Part shown: in pieces, positions 42,844 to 51,833 of the stretch
Layout of the letters: each line of letters opens with the position of its first letter
Position numbering within the stretch: position 1 is the first letter of the stretch
Source of the DNA: Lacticaseibacillus paracasei subsp. paracasei
GTDB lineage: Bacteria; Bacillota; Bacilli; Lactobacillales; Lactobacillaceae
Assembly (NCBI RefSeq): GCF_000829035.1
Contig: NZ_AP012541.1
Coordinates: forward strand, 372,001-436,000
DNA: 64,000 bases
Reading direction: 5' to 3'
Translations under genes and position numbers: made by a program
The notes under the pieces: generated by a model
Seen by the model: the letters and a program-made list of their open reading frames with translations, nothing else
Databases searched by the model: none
Told to the model about the DNA's origin: nothing

Positions 42844-44256
42844 TTAGCTGGTACTTGGATCAGGTTTCTGATAAGGTTCCGGGTCATTGGCGTGCTCAGG
42901 TGGCCGTTGTTCAAAGCCAATGTCTTTAGTGATGAGTGGACTGCCTTCCCAGATGAGATGTTCCAACAACGCCATTGTGGTTTGCGCATCACTCAAGGCG
43001 GTGTGGGAAGGCAAATCAACCCCAAGCGCCTCTTTGTAATGTTGCAACGACGGGGTGTGCTTTTTGCCAATACCGAATGTTTTACGTGCCAAGGCAGCAA
43101 CATCGAAGGCTTGCAGTGGGGTGATATCGACATTCAGTCCCGCTCGTAGCGCACGCAGGTCGTTACTTAAGGCAAAACCCACAACGAGTTCATGCTTCAA
43201 CAATTGTTCAACGGCAGCTTTGGCAAGTGGCAACGGCTGACCATATTGGGACAACAGATCATCGGTGATGCCTGTGATTTTGACTGAAAATGGCATGACG
43301 TGGTGGTCCTCAGGTAATTGGGTAAAAATATCGAAGGCCCCATCAACTTGGTGATGGCGTACCCGGAGTAAACTGATTTCTGTCAGATCAAGTTGGTTGC
43401 GATCGGCGACGAACTCAGTATCGATGACAATGTAATCACCGCGAGCCAGCCGATCAACAACATCCTTTTGCGACCGCATTGGGGCTTGATCTGAAGCTAA
43501 CATGGCCATGGTGGCTGCATCAAGTTGAATTGACTTAGCAGCGCGATCATTAGCTGCTTGGACCAACGGCGCTTCTTCAATGGCAAACTTGGCCGCAAGT
43601 CGCGTTGTCAAACGGTCGGCCTGCTCTTGCCGTTGACGACGCAGATCAGCTAAAGACTGGTCTGGATTGCCTAACGAAATGCCGAAGAGTCTGGCCAGCC
43701 AAGTCGCAGGAGCAGTTGGCATGCTGGTCAAAACATAGGCGCCGTTAAGATCGGCTAAAGAGAAAACGACCTGACCATTTTCAAGCCAATTTTGTAAGCC
43801 AATTGCAAGGAGGTGCACCCAGTCGCTAAAAGGTTGCATGATCAACGGCAATTTGTTGGCGGCTTTCATTTGATCTAACTGGTGAGCCGCCCCAGCGACA
43901 GCTAGAGCGAGGCCGCGCGTCAGACTTTTGCGATGATTACCAAAGTCTTGAACAGTGAATGCGATTGGGAGTAAGGCGCCACGCGGTCGTAAGGTATAGC
44001 GTAGGCGACCGCCTTCAGGATACCAGCGCGCGAGGTCAAACTGAACCTGCCCATGTGTATTGACTTGATTGGTTGAACTTGGCTGCTCTGGACGGTACTC
44101 GCGATGTTGGAGAATCGCCATCATCTCATCTAAGCGAATGCGAACTGCGGCGGCATTGTGGGGTTTTACGATGGGGTCACGCAACAATTTATTCAATTGT
44201 CGGCGAGCCTGCCGCGGTGAGCGTGTATTTCTTTGCCGATCAGTTGTACGAGCCAT
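42844..44256 (-). CDS. DEDDh 3'-5' exonuclease (DnaQ/epsilon-like) with long N-terminal extension
   Basis: The last 170 of 470 aa form a DnaQ-type exonuclease: ExoI YIVIDTEFVAD (Asp and Glu), ExoII around GFALSNDLRALR (Asp), ExoIII HTALSDAQTTMALL (His and Asp). About 300 residues precede it, with a basic start (TTDRQRNTRSPRQARRQLNK) and a domain I do not recognise. ATG 44256 follows AAAGGAGGTG; a longer frame to 44313 lacks a site. Activity on DNA or RNA is expected; the role of the long N-terminal part is unknown. Confidence 0.85.
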   Translation of the reverse strand: MARTTDRQRNTRSPRQARRQLNKLLRDPIVKPHNAAAVRIRLDEMMAILQHREYRPEQPSSTNQVNTHGQVQFDLARWYPEGGRLRYTLRPRGALLPIAFTVQDFGNHRKSLTRGLALAVAGAAHQLDQMKAANKLPLIMQPFSDWVHLLAIGLQNWLENGQVVFSLADLNGAYVLTSMPTAPATWLARLFGISLGNPDQSLADLRRQRQEQADRLTTRLAAKFAIEEAPLVQAANDRAAKSIQLDAATMAMLASDQAPMRSQKDVVDRLARGDYIVIDTEFVADRNQLDLTEISLLRVRHHQVDGAFDIFTQLPEDHHVMPFSVKITGITDDLLSQYGQPLPLAKAAVEQLLKHELVVGFALSNDLRALRAGLNVDITPLQAFDVAALARKTFGIGKKHTPSLQHYKEALGVDLPSHTALSDAQTTMALLEHLIWEGSPLITKDIGFEQRPPEHANDPEPYQKPDPSTS

Positions 44257-44488
44257 GGTGACACCTCCTTTGAGTGAAATTTTGAACACAGGAATAGTAT
44301 ACCAAGTGGACACGAGATTTCACATTTTTGCCATGATTATTCGAGACTAGCAGGTAAAAGGGGCCTTTACCCATGAATGTGGGTTAAAAACTTATTTACC
44401 CAAAACATGAACCGTCTATGGAGAATTGAAAAGCTTATTTTTTCAAAGAAAGTTTGCTTACAGATTAAGTTTGTGGCATAACTGTTGT

Positions 44489-44782
44489 ATGGATATCAAA
44501 CAATCAACAGACGCAACTGCCTTCAAACAACGAATTTTCTTTGCTTTGTCTGAACCGGGTCGTTATACGATTGTCCGCATGCTTTACCACGTCGGTCATG
44601 AGATGGGCTGCAACGAGCTGAACCAGCACGTGGAGATTGACAAATCAACGATGTCATATCATTTGCGAACGCTTCGGGAAATTAGCATGATTACCACGCG
44701 TACCCAAGGACGACAAAAATTTGTTACGCTGAATACAGGGAAAATTGAATCGGTTTTCCCGGGTTTACTTGAGAAGCTATAA
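44489..44782 (+). CDS. ArsR-family winged-helix regulator
   Basis: This 97-aa protein has the ArsR winged HTH (SEPGRYTIVRMLYH, NELNQHVEIDKSTMSYHLRTL, TRTQGRQKFVTLN). No cysteine metal site is obvious apart from Cys35. The start ATG 44489 has no recognisable ribosome site; TTGCTT at 44455 and CATAAC at about 44477 suggest the transcript may begin at or near the start codon. It lies 78 bases before an MFS efflux gene in the same direction and probably controls it. Confidence 0.85.
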   Translation: MDIKQSTDATAFKQRIFFALSEPGRYTIVRMLYHVGHEMGCNELNQHVEIDKSTMSYHLRTLREISMITTRTQGRQKFVTLNTGKIESVFPGLLEKL

Positions 44783-44860
44783 ATAAGCACATGGTTGCTT
44801 ATTTTTTAGCACTGATTGTTTGATAATTTTAAAACCGTAAAACTGATTGGAGACTTTCTG

Positions 44861-46024
44861 ATGAAAGAACGTAGACTTTCGTTTCTATTCTTCTTAGTGA
44901 TGTTTGTGATTGGCACCGATACCTTTTTGGTTTCACCGTTGTTACCGACATTGACGCAATACTATGGCATTTCGACTAGTCTATCTGGTTTTATTGTCAG
45001 CGCTTATGCAGTGGGCTACATGATATCGGCATTATTGATTGGTCCGATTTCTGACCGGCACGACCGCAAACGTATTTTGATCATCGGGTTAATGGTTTTC
45101 ACGTTGGCGACTGCCGGGTGCGGGCTGGCGAATACGTTTGCGATGATGCTTGTCACCAGATTCGTCGCTGGTGTCGCGGCGGCCACGGCCGGACCGCAAA
45201 TCTGGGCGGCTATCCCGGTATTGTTTCCAGAGACGCAAGTTGTCAAAGTGATGGGTTATGCCACAGCTGGTCTGGCGGTTGCTCAAATCGTTGGGGTACC
45301 ATTGGGGAGTTACTTAGCGGTATGGTCATGGCGATTTCCGTTCTTCTTCGTTGGCGTCATTGCCTTGATGTTGACGATGTTGGTCGTGCGTTTCATGCCC
45401 AGTCTTAACGAGGCGATAACTTCACGTCTTGCAACTGGTATCTATCGCAAACTTTTTCAGAACAAAACCGTGCTTAAACTGCTAGGGGCATACTTATTGT
45501 TTCAAACTGCAAATTTTTGCGGTTTCGCCTTTATCGGCACTTGGTTTGCGAAAAGCTTCCATTTATCAGTTGGTGCCATTGGCAGCTTCATTCTTTTAAT
45601 CGGCGTTGGTCAGTTTGTTGGCAGTTTGCTAGGCAACCGATTAGTCACTTGGTTGGGTCAGCCGCATGCGTTTCTGCTTGAGTTCTTACTTTTCATTGCT
45701 GGGTATCTGGTTTTGCCTTTCACCAATTCGCCACTGACGGCAACGGTCATTCTGGCATTTATCTATACAATAGGTGGCGCACTGCTGCCATTGTTTATGA
45801 GTACCTTGCAAGAACACGCGGGGTCAGCCCGCAGCACAATTTCAGCGTTGGCTAATGCCGTCATGTACTTAGGTGAGGCCATCGGTGGTGTAATCGGCGG
45901 TATCTTGATTAAACAGTTTACTGGCTTCTCGGGGATTGCCGTTTTTACAGCGATTGGCGCAAGCTTGGCGATGTTGTTATATGCCCAGCAGGGATATTTT
46001 AAGCAATTGCAGACGAGTCGTTAA
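44861..46024 (+). CDS. MFS multidrug efflux transporter (DHA1 type)
   Basis: This 387-aa membrane protein has twelve predicted spans, motif A (GPISDRHDRKRILI, near residues 60-73) and motif C-like glycine-rich helix five (GLAVAQIVGVPLGSYLA), typical of drug:H+ antiporters such as the AraJ/PbuE/Bmr group. ATG 44861 follows GGAGACTTTCTG. The ArsR gene just upstream is the likely regulator. Confidence 0.9.
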   Translation: MKERRLSFLFFLVMFVIGTDTFLVSPLLPTLTQYYGISTSLSGFIVSAYAVGYMISALLIGPISDRHDRKRILIIGLMVFTLATAGCGLANTFAMMLVTRFVAGVAAATAGPQIWAAIPVLFPETQVVKVMGYATAGLAVAQIVGVPLGSYLAVWSWRFPFFFVGVIALMLTMLVVRFMPSLNEAITSRLATGIYRKLFQNKTVLKLLGAYLLFQTANFCGFAFIGTWFAKSFHLSVGAIGSFILLIGVGQFVGSLLGNRLVTWLGQPHAFLLEFLLFIAGYLVLPFTNSPLTATVILAFIYTIGGALLPLFMSTLQEHAGSARSTISALANAVMYLGEAIGGVIGGILIKQFTGFSGIAVFTAIGASLAMLLYAQQGYFKQLQTSR

Positions 46025-46206
46025 ACACATACAGTACGGCTCAATGAAGCTAGTACTGGAAGGCTGAATTTTTTTGCTAATTCAGTTATGTGGCCGCCCC
46101 ACAGCATCCAAGCCATTTACAACGAAGACACTATTGTTCTTGAAGAATGAGAAAGGTATACTCGAGATGAGAACGTATGTTTGCTATTTGGGAAGAAGGT
46201 ACCAGC

Positions 46207-46817
46207 ATGCAAGAAAATTTATCTCAGAAGATCTTAGACTTGTTAGACAGTGGCCGGTTCTTGACACTTAAGGAAATAGCTAAGTTATTGAAGATGCCAG
46301 AGAAGCCGGTTGAGGAAACTTTATTACACTTAGTACGATTACAGAAAATGAACCGACGTCACTTTGCAGGGCGCGATTATTTTCAGACCACTCAGCCGCA
46401 ACAGGCGACCAGCAAATTAAGTGCAGTTGCAGATGATTACTTAGATCAACGACAGGCAGCCCATGCGCTTGGAGTAGGCGAACTTGCTACCACCATTTGG
46501 CTGGGAAAGCTGGTGTTGCCTTATTTGACCAGCTGTTAGCCAAAAAGATGCTTGTGCTGACGGCACCAAATGTGTATCAGCTTACTGAAAAAGGCCGCCA
46601 CGCATTTGCGCAATTCTTCGGGCGTCCAGTGCATCAGCTGAACATTCAGACTTGCATTGTTTTTTCGGAACGCCGGGTTCATTTGGCTGGCAAGCTAGGC
46701 AATGATGTCATGGCTAAACTTGTCGCTGAGCATCAACTTGCTTTGACGCAGAATCGACGCGTGCAAGTGACCCAGCCGATTAAGATACAACCGCTGGAGG
46801 TACGATATGCTGGCTGA
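46207..46817 (+). pseudogene. ArsR-type winged-helix regulator, frameshifted
   Basis: The first frame (46207-46539) starts at ATG 46207 with AAGAAGG upstream and carries an ArsR HTH (LTLKEIAKLLKMPEKPVEET). The second frame (to 46817) continues with the family's second domain (LAGKAGVALFDQLLAKKM). Near 46478 the other frame reads TGC TAC CAC CAT TTG GCT GGG (CYHHLAG), matching the family's CY-HLAG motif, so one base is missing around GGAGTAGGCG (46471-46480). The result is a truncated protein of about 110 aa unless the base loss is a sequencing error. Confidence 0.75.
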
Positions 46818-47382
46818 AAAACACCGTTGCGCATGGGGACAAACCAGTAATGACTTGATGCGCGAGTATCATGATGAAGAATGGGGGCGGCCCAGCCATG
46901 ACAGTCGCCACTTATTTGAGCTTTTGTCGCTTGAAATCATGCAAGCAGGTTTGAGCTGGCAAACTGTTTTGAATAAACGTGCTGCTTTCAAACAGGCTTT
47001 TGTTAACTTTGACTATCGGCAGGTGCAGCAGATGGCACCGAAGATTCCGGTGCTCTTAGAAAATACGCAAATTATTCGGAATCGGCTGAAAGTGACGGCG
47101 ATCATTAACAATGCGCGCGTGATCGCACAGTTAGCTGCCAAAGGCGAGGACTTTGATCATTACGTGTGGGCCTTTGTCAACAATCAGCCGATTCGGCATC
47201 ATATTACCAGTCATGATCAGGTACCTAACACAACCGACTTGGCCAAGCACATGAGCAAGCAAATGAAGGCAGATGGCTTTGCATTTACTGGTCCCGTCGT
47301 TATCTACTCATTTATGCAGGCTGCAGGGTTGGTCAATGATCATGAAGCCGACTGTTTTGTTAATCAAATACTTGATGAGTAA
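46807..47382 (+). CDS. tag: DNA-3-methyladenine glycosylase I
   Basis: This 191-aa base-excision enzyme removes 3-methyladenine from DNA. It has the Tag zinc ligands: Cys in RCAWG, His in YHDEEWG, and His and Cys in NDHEADCF, plus the HhH-like SLEIMQAGLSWQTVLNKR block. It overlaps the end of the frameshifted ArsR-type gene by 11 bases, so they were an operon. Confidence 0.94.
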   Translation: MLAEKHRCAWGQTSNDLMREYHDEEWGRPSHDSRHLFELLSLEIMQAGLSWQTVLNKRAAFKQAFVNFDYRQVQQMAPKIPVLLENTQIIRNRLKVTAIINNARVIAQLAAKGEDFDHYVWAFVNNQPIRHHITSHDQVPNTTDLAKHMSKQMKADGFAFTGPVVIYSFMQAAGLVNDHEADCFVNQILDE

Positions 47383-47396
47383 CGAAATATGTATGA

Positions 47397-47434
47397 AAAA
47401 GCCCACTCGCTGAAATTTGCGAGTGGGCTTTTGA
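47397..47434. terminator. Bidirectional terminator between tag and fba
   Basis: AAGCCCACTCGC pairs with GCGAGTGGGCTT around eight bases, with A and T runs on the two sides. Confidence 0.85.
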
Positions 47435-47453
47435 ATAGCACTTAATGAAAAAA

Positions 47454-48335
47454 TTAAAGTGCTTCTGGAACCATCTTAACTGGTTTGTTGCCAATCCAGC
47501 CGGTGATTTCTTTGAAGGTATCGGTGATAGCATCGGTGCCTGGCTTGAGCAGCTTGCGAGGGTCGAAGCCCTTGCCTTGCTGATCCTTACCAGCTTCGAT
47601 GTATTCACGCGTTGCCTTAGCAAAGGCAAGCTGGCATTCGGTGTTGATGTTCAACTTGGAAATACCCATGGTGATTGCCTTTTGAACTTGTTCTTGAGGG
47701 ATACCAGAACCGCCGTGAAGAACGAGCGGCATCTTAACAGCGTCGTTCAATTCTTGCAGACGATCGAAGTGCAGGCCCTTCCAGTTGTCTGGATATTGAC
47801 CGTGGATATTGCCGATACCAGCAGCCAGGAAGTCGATCCCGGTAGCGGCTAATGTCTTGGCTTCTTCAACGTCAGCTAATTCGCCTTCGCCGACAACACC
47901 GTCTTCTTCACCGCCGATAGAACCAACTTCGGCTTCAACAGAAATGCCCTTGGCGTGAGCCAACTTAACGATTTCCTTGGTCTTTTCCAAGTTATCTTCA
48001 AAGTCGAGGTCGTGGCCGTCGAACATAACGGAGTTGTAGCCGGCAGCAATAGCTTCCTTGGCAGCTTCGTAGTTACCGTGATCCAAATGAATCACAACAG
48101 GAACGGTGATGCCCATGGCCTTAACCGTTGCTTCGATCATGGTCTGGCAGAATTCATAGCCGCCCATGTACTTAGCAGCACCCATGGATGTCTGGATGAT
48201 AACCGGAACGTTCAATTCTTGCGCACCGGCAAGGATGGCGCGTGTCCATTCCAAGTTATTGGTGTTGAAGGCACCGATACAGTAGTGACCTTTATGTGCA
48301 GCTTTTACAAGCTCTGCAGCGTTAACTAATGGCAT
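47454..48335 (-). CDS. fba: Class II fructose-bisphosphate aldolase
   Basis: This 293-aa zinc enzyme splits fructose 1,6-bisphosphate in glycolysis. Conserved blocks are VVIHLDHGNYE (Zn ligand His), EAEVGSIGGEEDG, LHGGSGIP and KLNINTECQ. ATG 48335 has TAGGAGGATATCTAC upstream. Codon use is strongly biased toward frequent codons, as expected for a highly expressed gene. It stands alone between terminators. Confidence 0.96.
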   Translation of the reverse strand: MPLVNAAELVKAAHKGHYCIGAFNTNNLEWTRAILAGAQELNVPVIIQTSMGAAKYMGGYEFCQTMIEATVKAMGITVPVVIHLDHGNYEAAKEAIAAGYNSVMFDGHDLDFEDNLEKTKEIVKLAHAKGISVEAEVGSIGGEEDGVVGEGELADVEEAKTLAATGIDFLAAGIGNIHGQYPDNWKGLHFDRLQELNDAVKMPLVLHGGSGIPQEQVQKAITMGISKLNINTECQLAFAKATREYIEAGKDQQGKGFDPRKLLKPGTDAITDTFKEITGWIGNKPVKMVPEAL

Positions 48336-48921
48336 GTAGATATCCTCCTAGGAAATAAACAATTCACAACCGTTGTATTTTATCATATGTTGCGGGAGAA
48401 AAGGGCGAGAAAATGATGAGAGCTACTCGACCGGCGTGACGGCTTTTTATAACACCCGTCATACATATGTCTGTGTGTACGCAAAGTCACTTTGAATGTA
48501 CCCCGTAATCAGGGAAAATGCTACTGATTTGCTCACTTTTTGCCGACAAAATAAAAAATGACCATCAAATTGAAATTTGTTTGAAACTGGTAGTTGTGTG
48601 ACCGCAATCGGATATTTAGTCAAGATTAAATGAGATTACTCTCATAAAAAGAAGGCGGAAATTTGTTTATAAGTGGCACATTTCACAATTTAAAATGCTA
48701 ACTAATAGAAAAGCAAATCGCAATAAGTGGGTATTTCTTAAATTGGGTTAGTTGTTGTATGGTTTGAAAAAATCTGAATTCACAAAGTCTGATCTCTTTG
48801 ATAAATGAGATCACACTAAGAGCAGTTGACCATGCCGTTGAAAGAACTAAGGTGGAGTTGTCAATAAATTGATAACAATTGAGTTGTTTGCATGACGAAA
48901 TGCAATAAAGGAGATTTTGAT
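48336..48921. other. Non-coding interval upstream of fba and pox genes
   Basis: This 586-base gap must hold divergent promoters for the aldolase and pyruvate oxidase genes. I see a TTATAA-like -10 for fba near 48451-48457 inside a hairpin whose arms are GTGACGG and CCGTCA. I could not pick a convincing -35 for either gene. No coding frame with a ribosome site is seen. Confidence 0.4.
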
Positions 48922-50655
48922 ATGGCAACAAAAGCAGCAGATCAGTTAGTCAGTGTTTTGATGGATTGGCAAGTTAAACACGTTTTTGGATTGCCTGGTG
49001 ATTCAATCGATACCACAGTTGATGCCTTACGTCGACATCAGGATAAGATCAAGTTTGTGCAGGTGCGGCATGAGGAAGTCGCCGCTTTGTCCGCAGCGGC
49101 AACTGCTAAGTTAACAGGCGGTTTGGGTGTTTGTCTCTCCATTGGCGGCCCTGGCGCCATTCATCTATTAAATGGTTTGTATGATGCCAAAATGGATCAT
49201 GTCCCGGTTCTGGCCCTGCTCGGTCAGGTGACGACGAGCAACATGAATGAAGGCTTTTTCCAAGAAGTGAATACACCGAAGCTTTTTGACGATGTGGCGG
49301 TTTATAACAAAACTGTCATGGCATCGGATAACTTAGGACAAATTGTCGATACGGCGATTCGCACAGCCTTTACAGAAAAAGGTGTGGCAGTTTTAACCAT
49401 TCCAGATGATTTGCCAGCTCAAAAAGAAACTGCTAGTTATCAGGACAGCGCTGCTGCTTTTGCCTTGAATGTGCCGAAAGTTGATCCTAAACAGTTAGAG
49501 GACGTTGCTTCGATGCTGCAACAGGCACAAAAACCACTTGCGTTGATCGGTCGCGGTGCTGAGCATGCAGGTGCGTTGGTTCAAAAGTTTGTCGAGGCCA
49601 ATCACATACCGTTTATTCAAACGATGCCAGCAAAAGGCACTATCGCCGATGATCATCCCAATAGTTTGGGCAATGTCGGTAAACTAGGTACGAAGCCGGC
49701 ATATGAGGCGATGAAAGCGACTGATCTCCTCTTCATGATCGGGACGAATTATCCATATACGCCTTATTTGCCAGCCGAAGGTCAAGCTAAGTGCGTTCAA
49801 ATCGACACGCGCCCAGAAAACTTGGGCAAACGTTATTCAGTTGATGTTGCTGTTGACGGCGATGTTGGCACCTTTTTCACCGAACTGAATGCGAAGGGCT
49901 CCTTGCGTGATGATGATCGTTTTCTGAAAGCTTGCCAGAAGAATATGGAGAGCTGGAATAAGTGGATGAGCGAAAAGCGCTTGCTGGCTACTAATCCGGC
50001 ATCGCCTGAAGCAGTCTTCGCGACGATTGATCAAACCGCGCCAAAAGATGCGATTTACTCGATTGATGTCGGTACGTCCACATCATGGGGTGCCCGTTTC
50101 TTGAACGTTCAGCCAACGCAAAAGTATACAATTTCCGCATGGCTGGGAACCATGGGCTGTGGCTTGCCAGGCGCGATTGCGGGTGCTGAGGCTTTTCCAA
50201 AGCGGCAAAATATCAGTGTCGCAGGGGATGGTGCCTTCGCGATGGTCATGCAAGACTTTGTCACAGCAGTCAAGTACAAGTTTCCGATCATCATGGTTGT
50301 CATGAATAATCAGAAGTTGGCATTTATTGAATATGAGCAGCAAAGTGCCGGTCAGCTGAACTATGAAATTGATTTGGCTGATATGGACTATGCCAAAATT
50401 GCTGAAGCAGCAGGCGGTATTGGCTACACCGCTCGCAGCAATGACGAATTCAAAAATGCATTAGCCAAGGCATACAAAGAGACCGATAAACCGGTTCTGA
50501 TCAATACCTACGTCCAAGACGATGCACCGCTTCCAGGCAAAATCGTTGGTGATGAAGCAAAGGGTTACATGAAGTACGGTTCCGAATATCTTGAGAATTA
50601 TTGGAAGATTCCGTCCATGCCGCCATTGAAGGATATTATGCGGCAATTCTTCTGA
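48922..50655 (+). CDS. pox: Pyruvate oxidase (TPP- and FAD-dependent)
   Basis: This 577-aa enzyme converts pyruvate, phosphate and O2 to acetyl phosphate, CO2 and H2O2. It has the TPP-activating Glu in VRHEEVAALSAAA, the PP-domain motif GDGAFAMVMQDFVTAVKYKFP ending near VVMNN and a central FAD-binding domain. ATG 48922 follows AAAGGAGATTTTGAT; the in-frame ATG at 48892 has no site. Expected to act in aerobic growth, and its peroxide output fits with the peroxide-handling OsmC and Nox-type genes in the window. Confidence 0.92.
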   Translation: MATKAADQLVSVLMDWQVKHVFGLPGDSIDTTVDALRRHQDKIKFVQVRHEEVAALSAAATAKLTGGLGVCLSIGGPGAIHLLNGLYDAKMDHVPVLALLGQVTTSNMNEGFFQEVNTPKLFDDVAVYNKTVMASDNLGQIVDTAIRTAFTEKGVAVLTIPDDLPAQKETASYQDSAAAFALNVPKVDPKQLEDVASMLQQAQKPLALIGRGAEHAGALVQKFVEANHIPFIQTMPAKGTIADDHPNSLGNVGKLGTKPAYEAMKATDLLFMIGTNYPYTPYLPAEGQAKCVQIDTRPENLGKRYSVDVAVDGDVGTFFTELNAKGSLRDDDRFLKACQKNMESWNKWMSEKRLLATNPASPEAVFATIDQTAPKDAIYSIDVGTSTSWGARFLNVQPTQKYTISAWLGTMGCGLPGAIAGAEAFPKRQNISVAGDGAFAMVMQDFVTAVKYKFPIIMVVMNNQKLAFIEYEQQSAGQLNYEIDLADMDYAKIAEAAGGIGYTARSNDEFKNALAKAYKETDKPVLINTYVQDDAPLPGKIVGDEAKGYMKYGSEYLENYWKIPSMPPLKDIMRQFF

Positions 50656-50696
50656 TTTTCGATTAGCTTGTATCAAAAATAAATGGCTTCAATAAA

Positions 50697-50738
50697 AAAT
50701 TCTCACTCCGAGTCATGTCCGAAGTGAGGATTTTTTTT
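50697..50738. terminator. Terminator after the pyruvate oxidase gene
   Basis: AATTCTCACTCCGA pairs imperfectly with TCCGAAGTGAGGATT, ending in eight T on the plus strand and an A-rich flank on the left, so it can also serve the convergent gene. Confidence 0.8.
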
Positions 50739-50740
50739 AC

Positions 50741-51755
50741 TTAGAGGGTCTCCCGCCAAGCCGCCATCTCTGTTTGCCATGTCTTGCGAGCCTCATCGCC
50801 AGGGGACATGTTGTTAAGTGTCACTTGCGCCAGCTGCTTGTCGAACGAAACATCGAAATAGGTCCAATAGCCGAAAACGTGACCGGCATGGCTGAACCAA
50901 TTTGGCGTTTTCGAATGCATCCACCCCATACCGTAGAAGTCGTGGGTGAGGGTCAGTGCCTCGTGCCAATCTTTTTCAGACAGAATATCGTGGCGCAACA
51001 CGGCCTGCGCCCATTTGGCAAGATCGATTAAGGAGCTGACAACGGCCCCCGTCCCCACCTTGGTAGGCACCTCGGCCAAGCACGACAGGTTTACCAGCCG
51101 TAACGTCTAGGTCATCATAACTGTTGGCCTCAGCATATTGTGTCCCAAGTCGTGTCTGAGTCATCGCCAGCGGTTCAAAGAAATGTTCCTCAAAAAAGCG
51201 TGCTAACGAATCGCCAGTAATTTTTGAGATGATGAAACCAAGCAATAAGTAATTACTGTTGGAGTAAACGCCTTTTTCACCCGGTGTAAAATCCAGTGGA
51301 TGTTGATTTAGCAACGAAATGACCTCGGTAATCTCATCGCCATGACCAAGATCTTCCAAAATAGGGTAGCTAAGATGGGATTCACTGGCACCAGGCATGC
51401 GTTTGGCATAATCAGTTAGTAAAAGCTCGGTGTAATCAGGAATGCCACTGGCCATATTCAACATCTGACGCAAGGTGACTTGATCGGCATAGCGATAGTT
51501 CGGCACATAATCTACTAAGGATGCCTCTATGTCGAGCTTGTCAGCCGCGTTCAGGAGTAACACGCTATCAGCGGTGAATTGTTTACTTAGCGAACCTAAG
51601 CCACTAGTTGTTTGAAGGGTAAACGGCCGTTTCATTGAAAAATCGGCGGCACCATTTTGCCAACTTGAAAGTATTTCAGTCGGATTCACGATGATGGTCG
51701 CCCCATTGAGATGGTACTTTTCATTAATCTTTTGATAGCCTTGCCAATCAGTCAA
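50741..51755 (-). pseudogene. Beta-lactamase-fold serine hydrolase, frameshifted
   Basis: The first frame starts at TTG 51755 (AGGAGG upstream). It contains the SxxK motif in GLGSLSKQFTA (Ser, Lys) and the YxN motif in GVYSNSNYLL. It goes out of frame near 51050-51065, in a G-rich run (GGTGGGGACGGGGG). The second frame (TGAVVSSLIDLAKWAQAVL, with the HAG third motif in FSHAGHVFGYW) runs to 50741. Removing one G joins both parts into a normal class C beta-lactamase-like / D-Ala esterase type protein of about 337 aa. A homopolymer error in the sequence is possible. Confidence 0.85.
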
Positions 51756-51793
51756 TTGATTTCCTCCTAACCGCGCCAGCTCAGGCTCTTAAA

Positions 51794-51829
51794 CGCGTTC
51801 ACCAGCCCGGTTTCTGGGCTGGTGAACGC
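51794..51829. terminator. Perfect hairpin after the epimerase gene, sharing sequence with the 57.6-57.8 kb repeats
   Basis: GCGTTCACCAGCCC pairs with GGGCTGGTGAACGC around a short loop. The block GGTTTCTGGGCTGG followed by GAACGC is shared with the hairpin tails at 57647-57800 with few differences. Confidence 0.7.
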
Positions 51830-51833
51830 TCTC

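Noticed and set aside
42590-42847. Plus-strand 85-aa frame in the gap before the exonuclease gene
   Set aside because: It runs through the palindromic element and the terminator's right side with no ribosome site; it looks accidental.
48440-48480. Hairpin with GTGACGG / CCGTCA arms upstream of fba as a riboswitch
   Set aside because: The T run is in the loop and the arms are short; no known leader structure fits.
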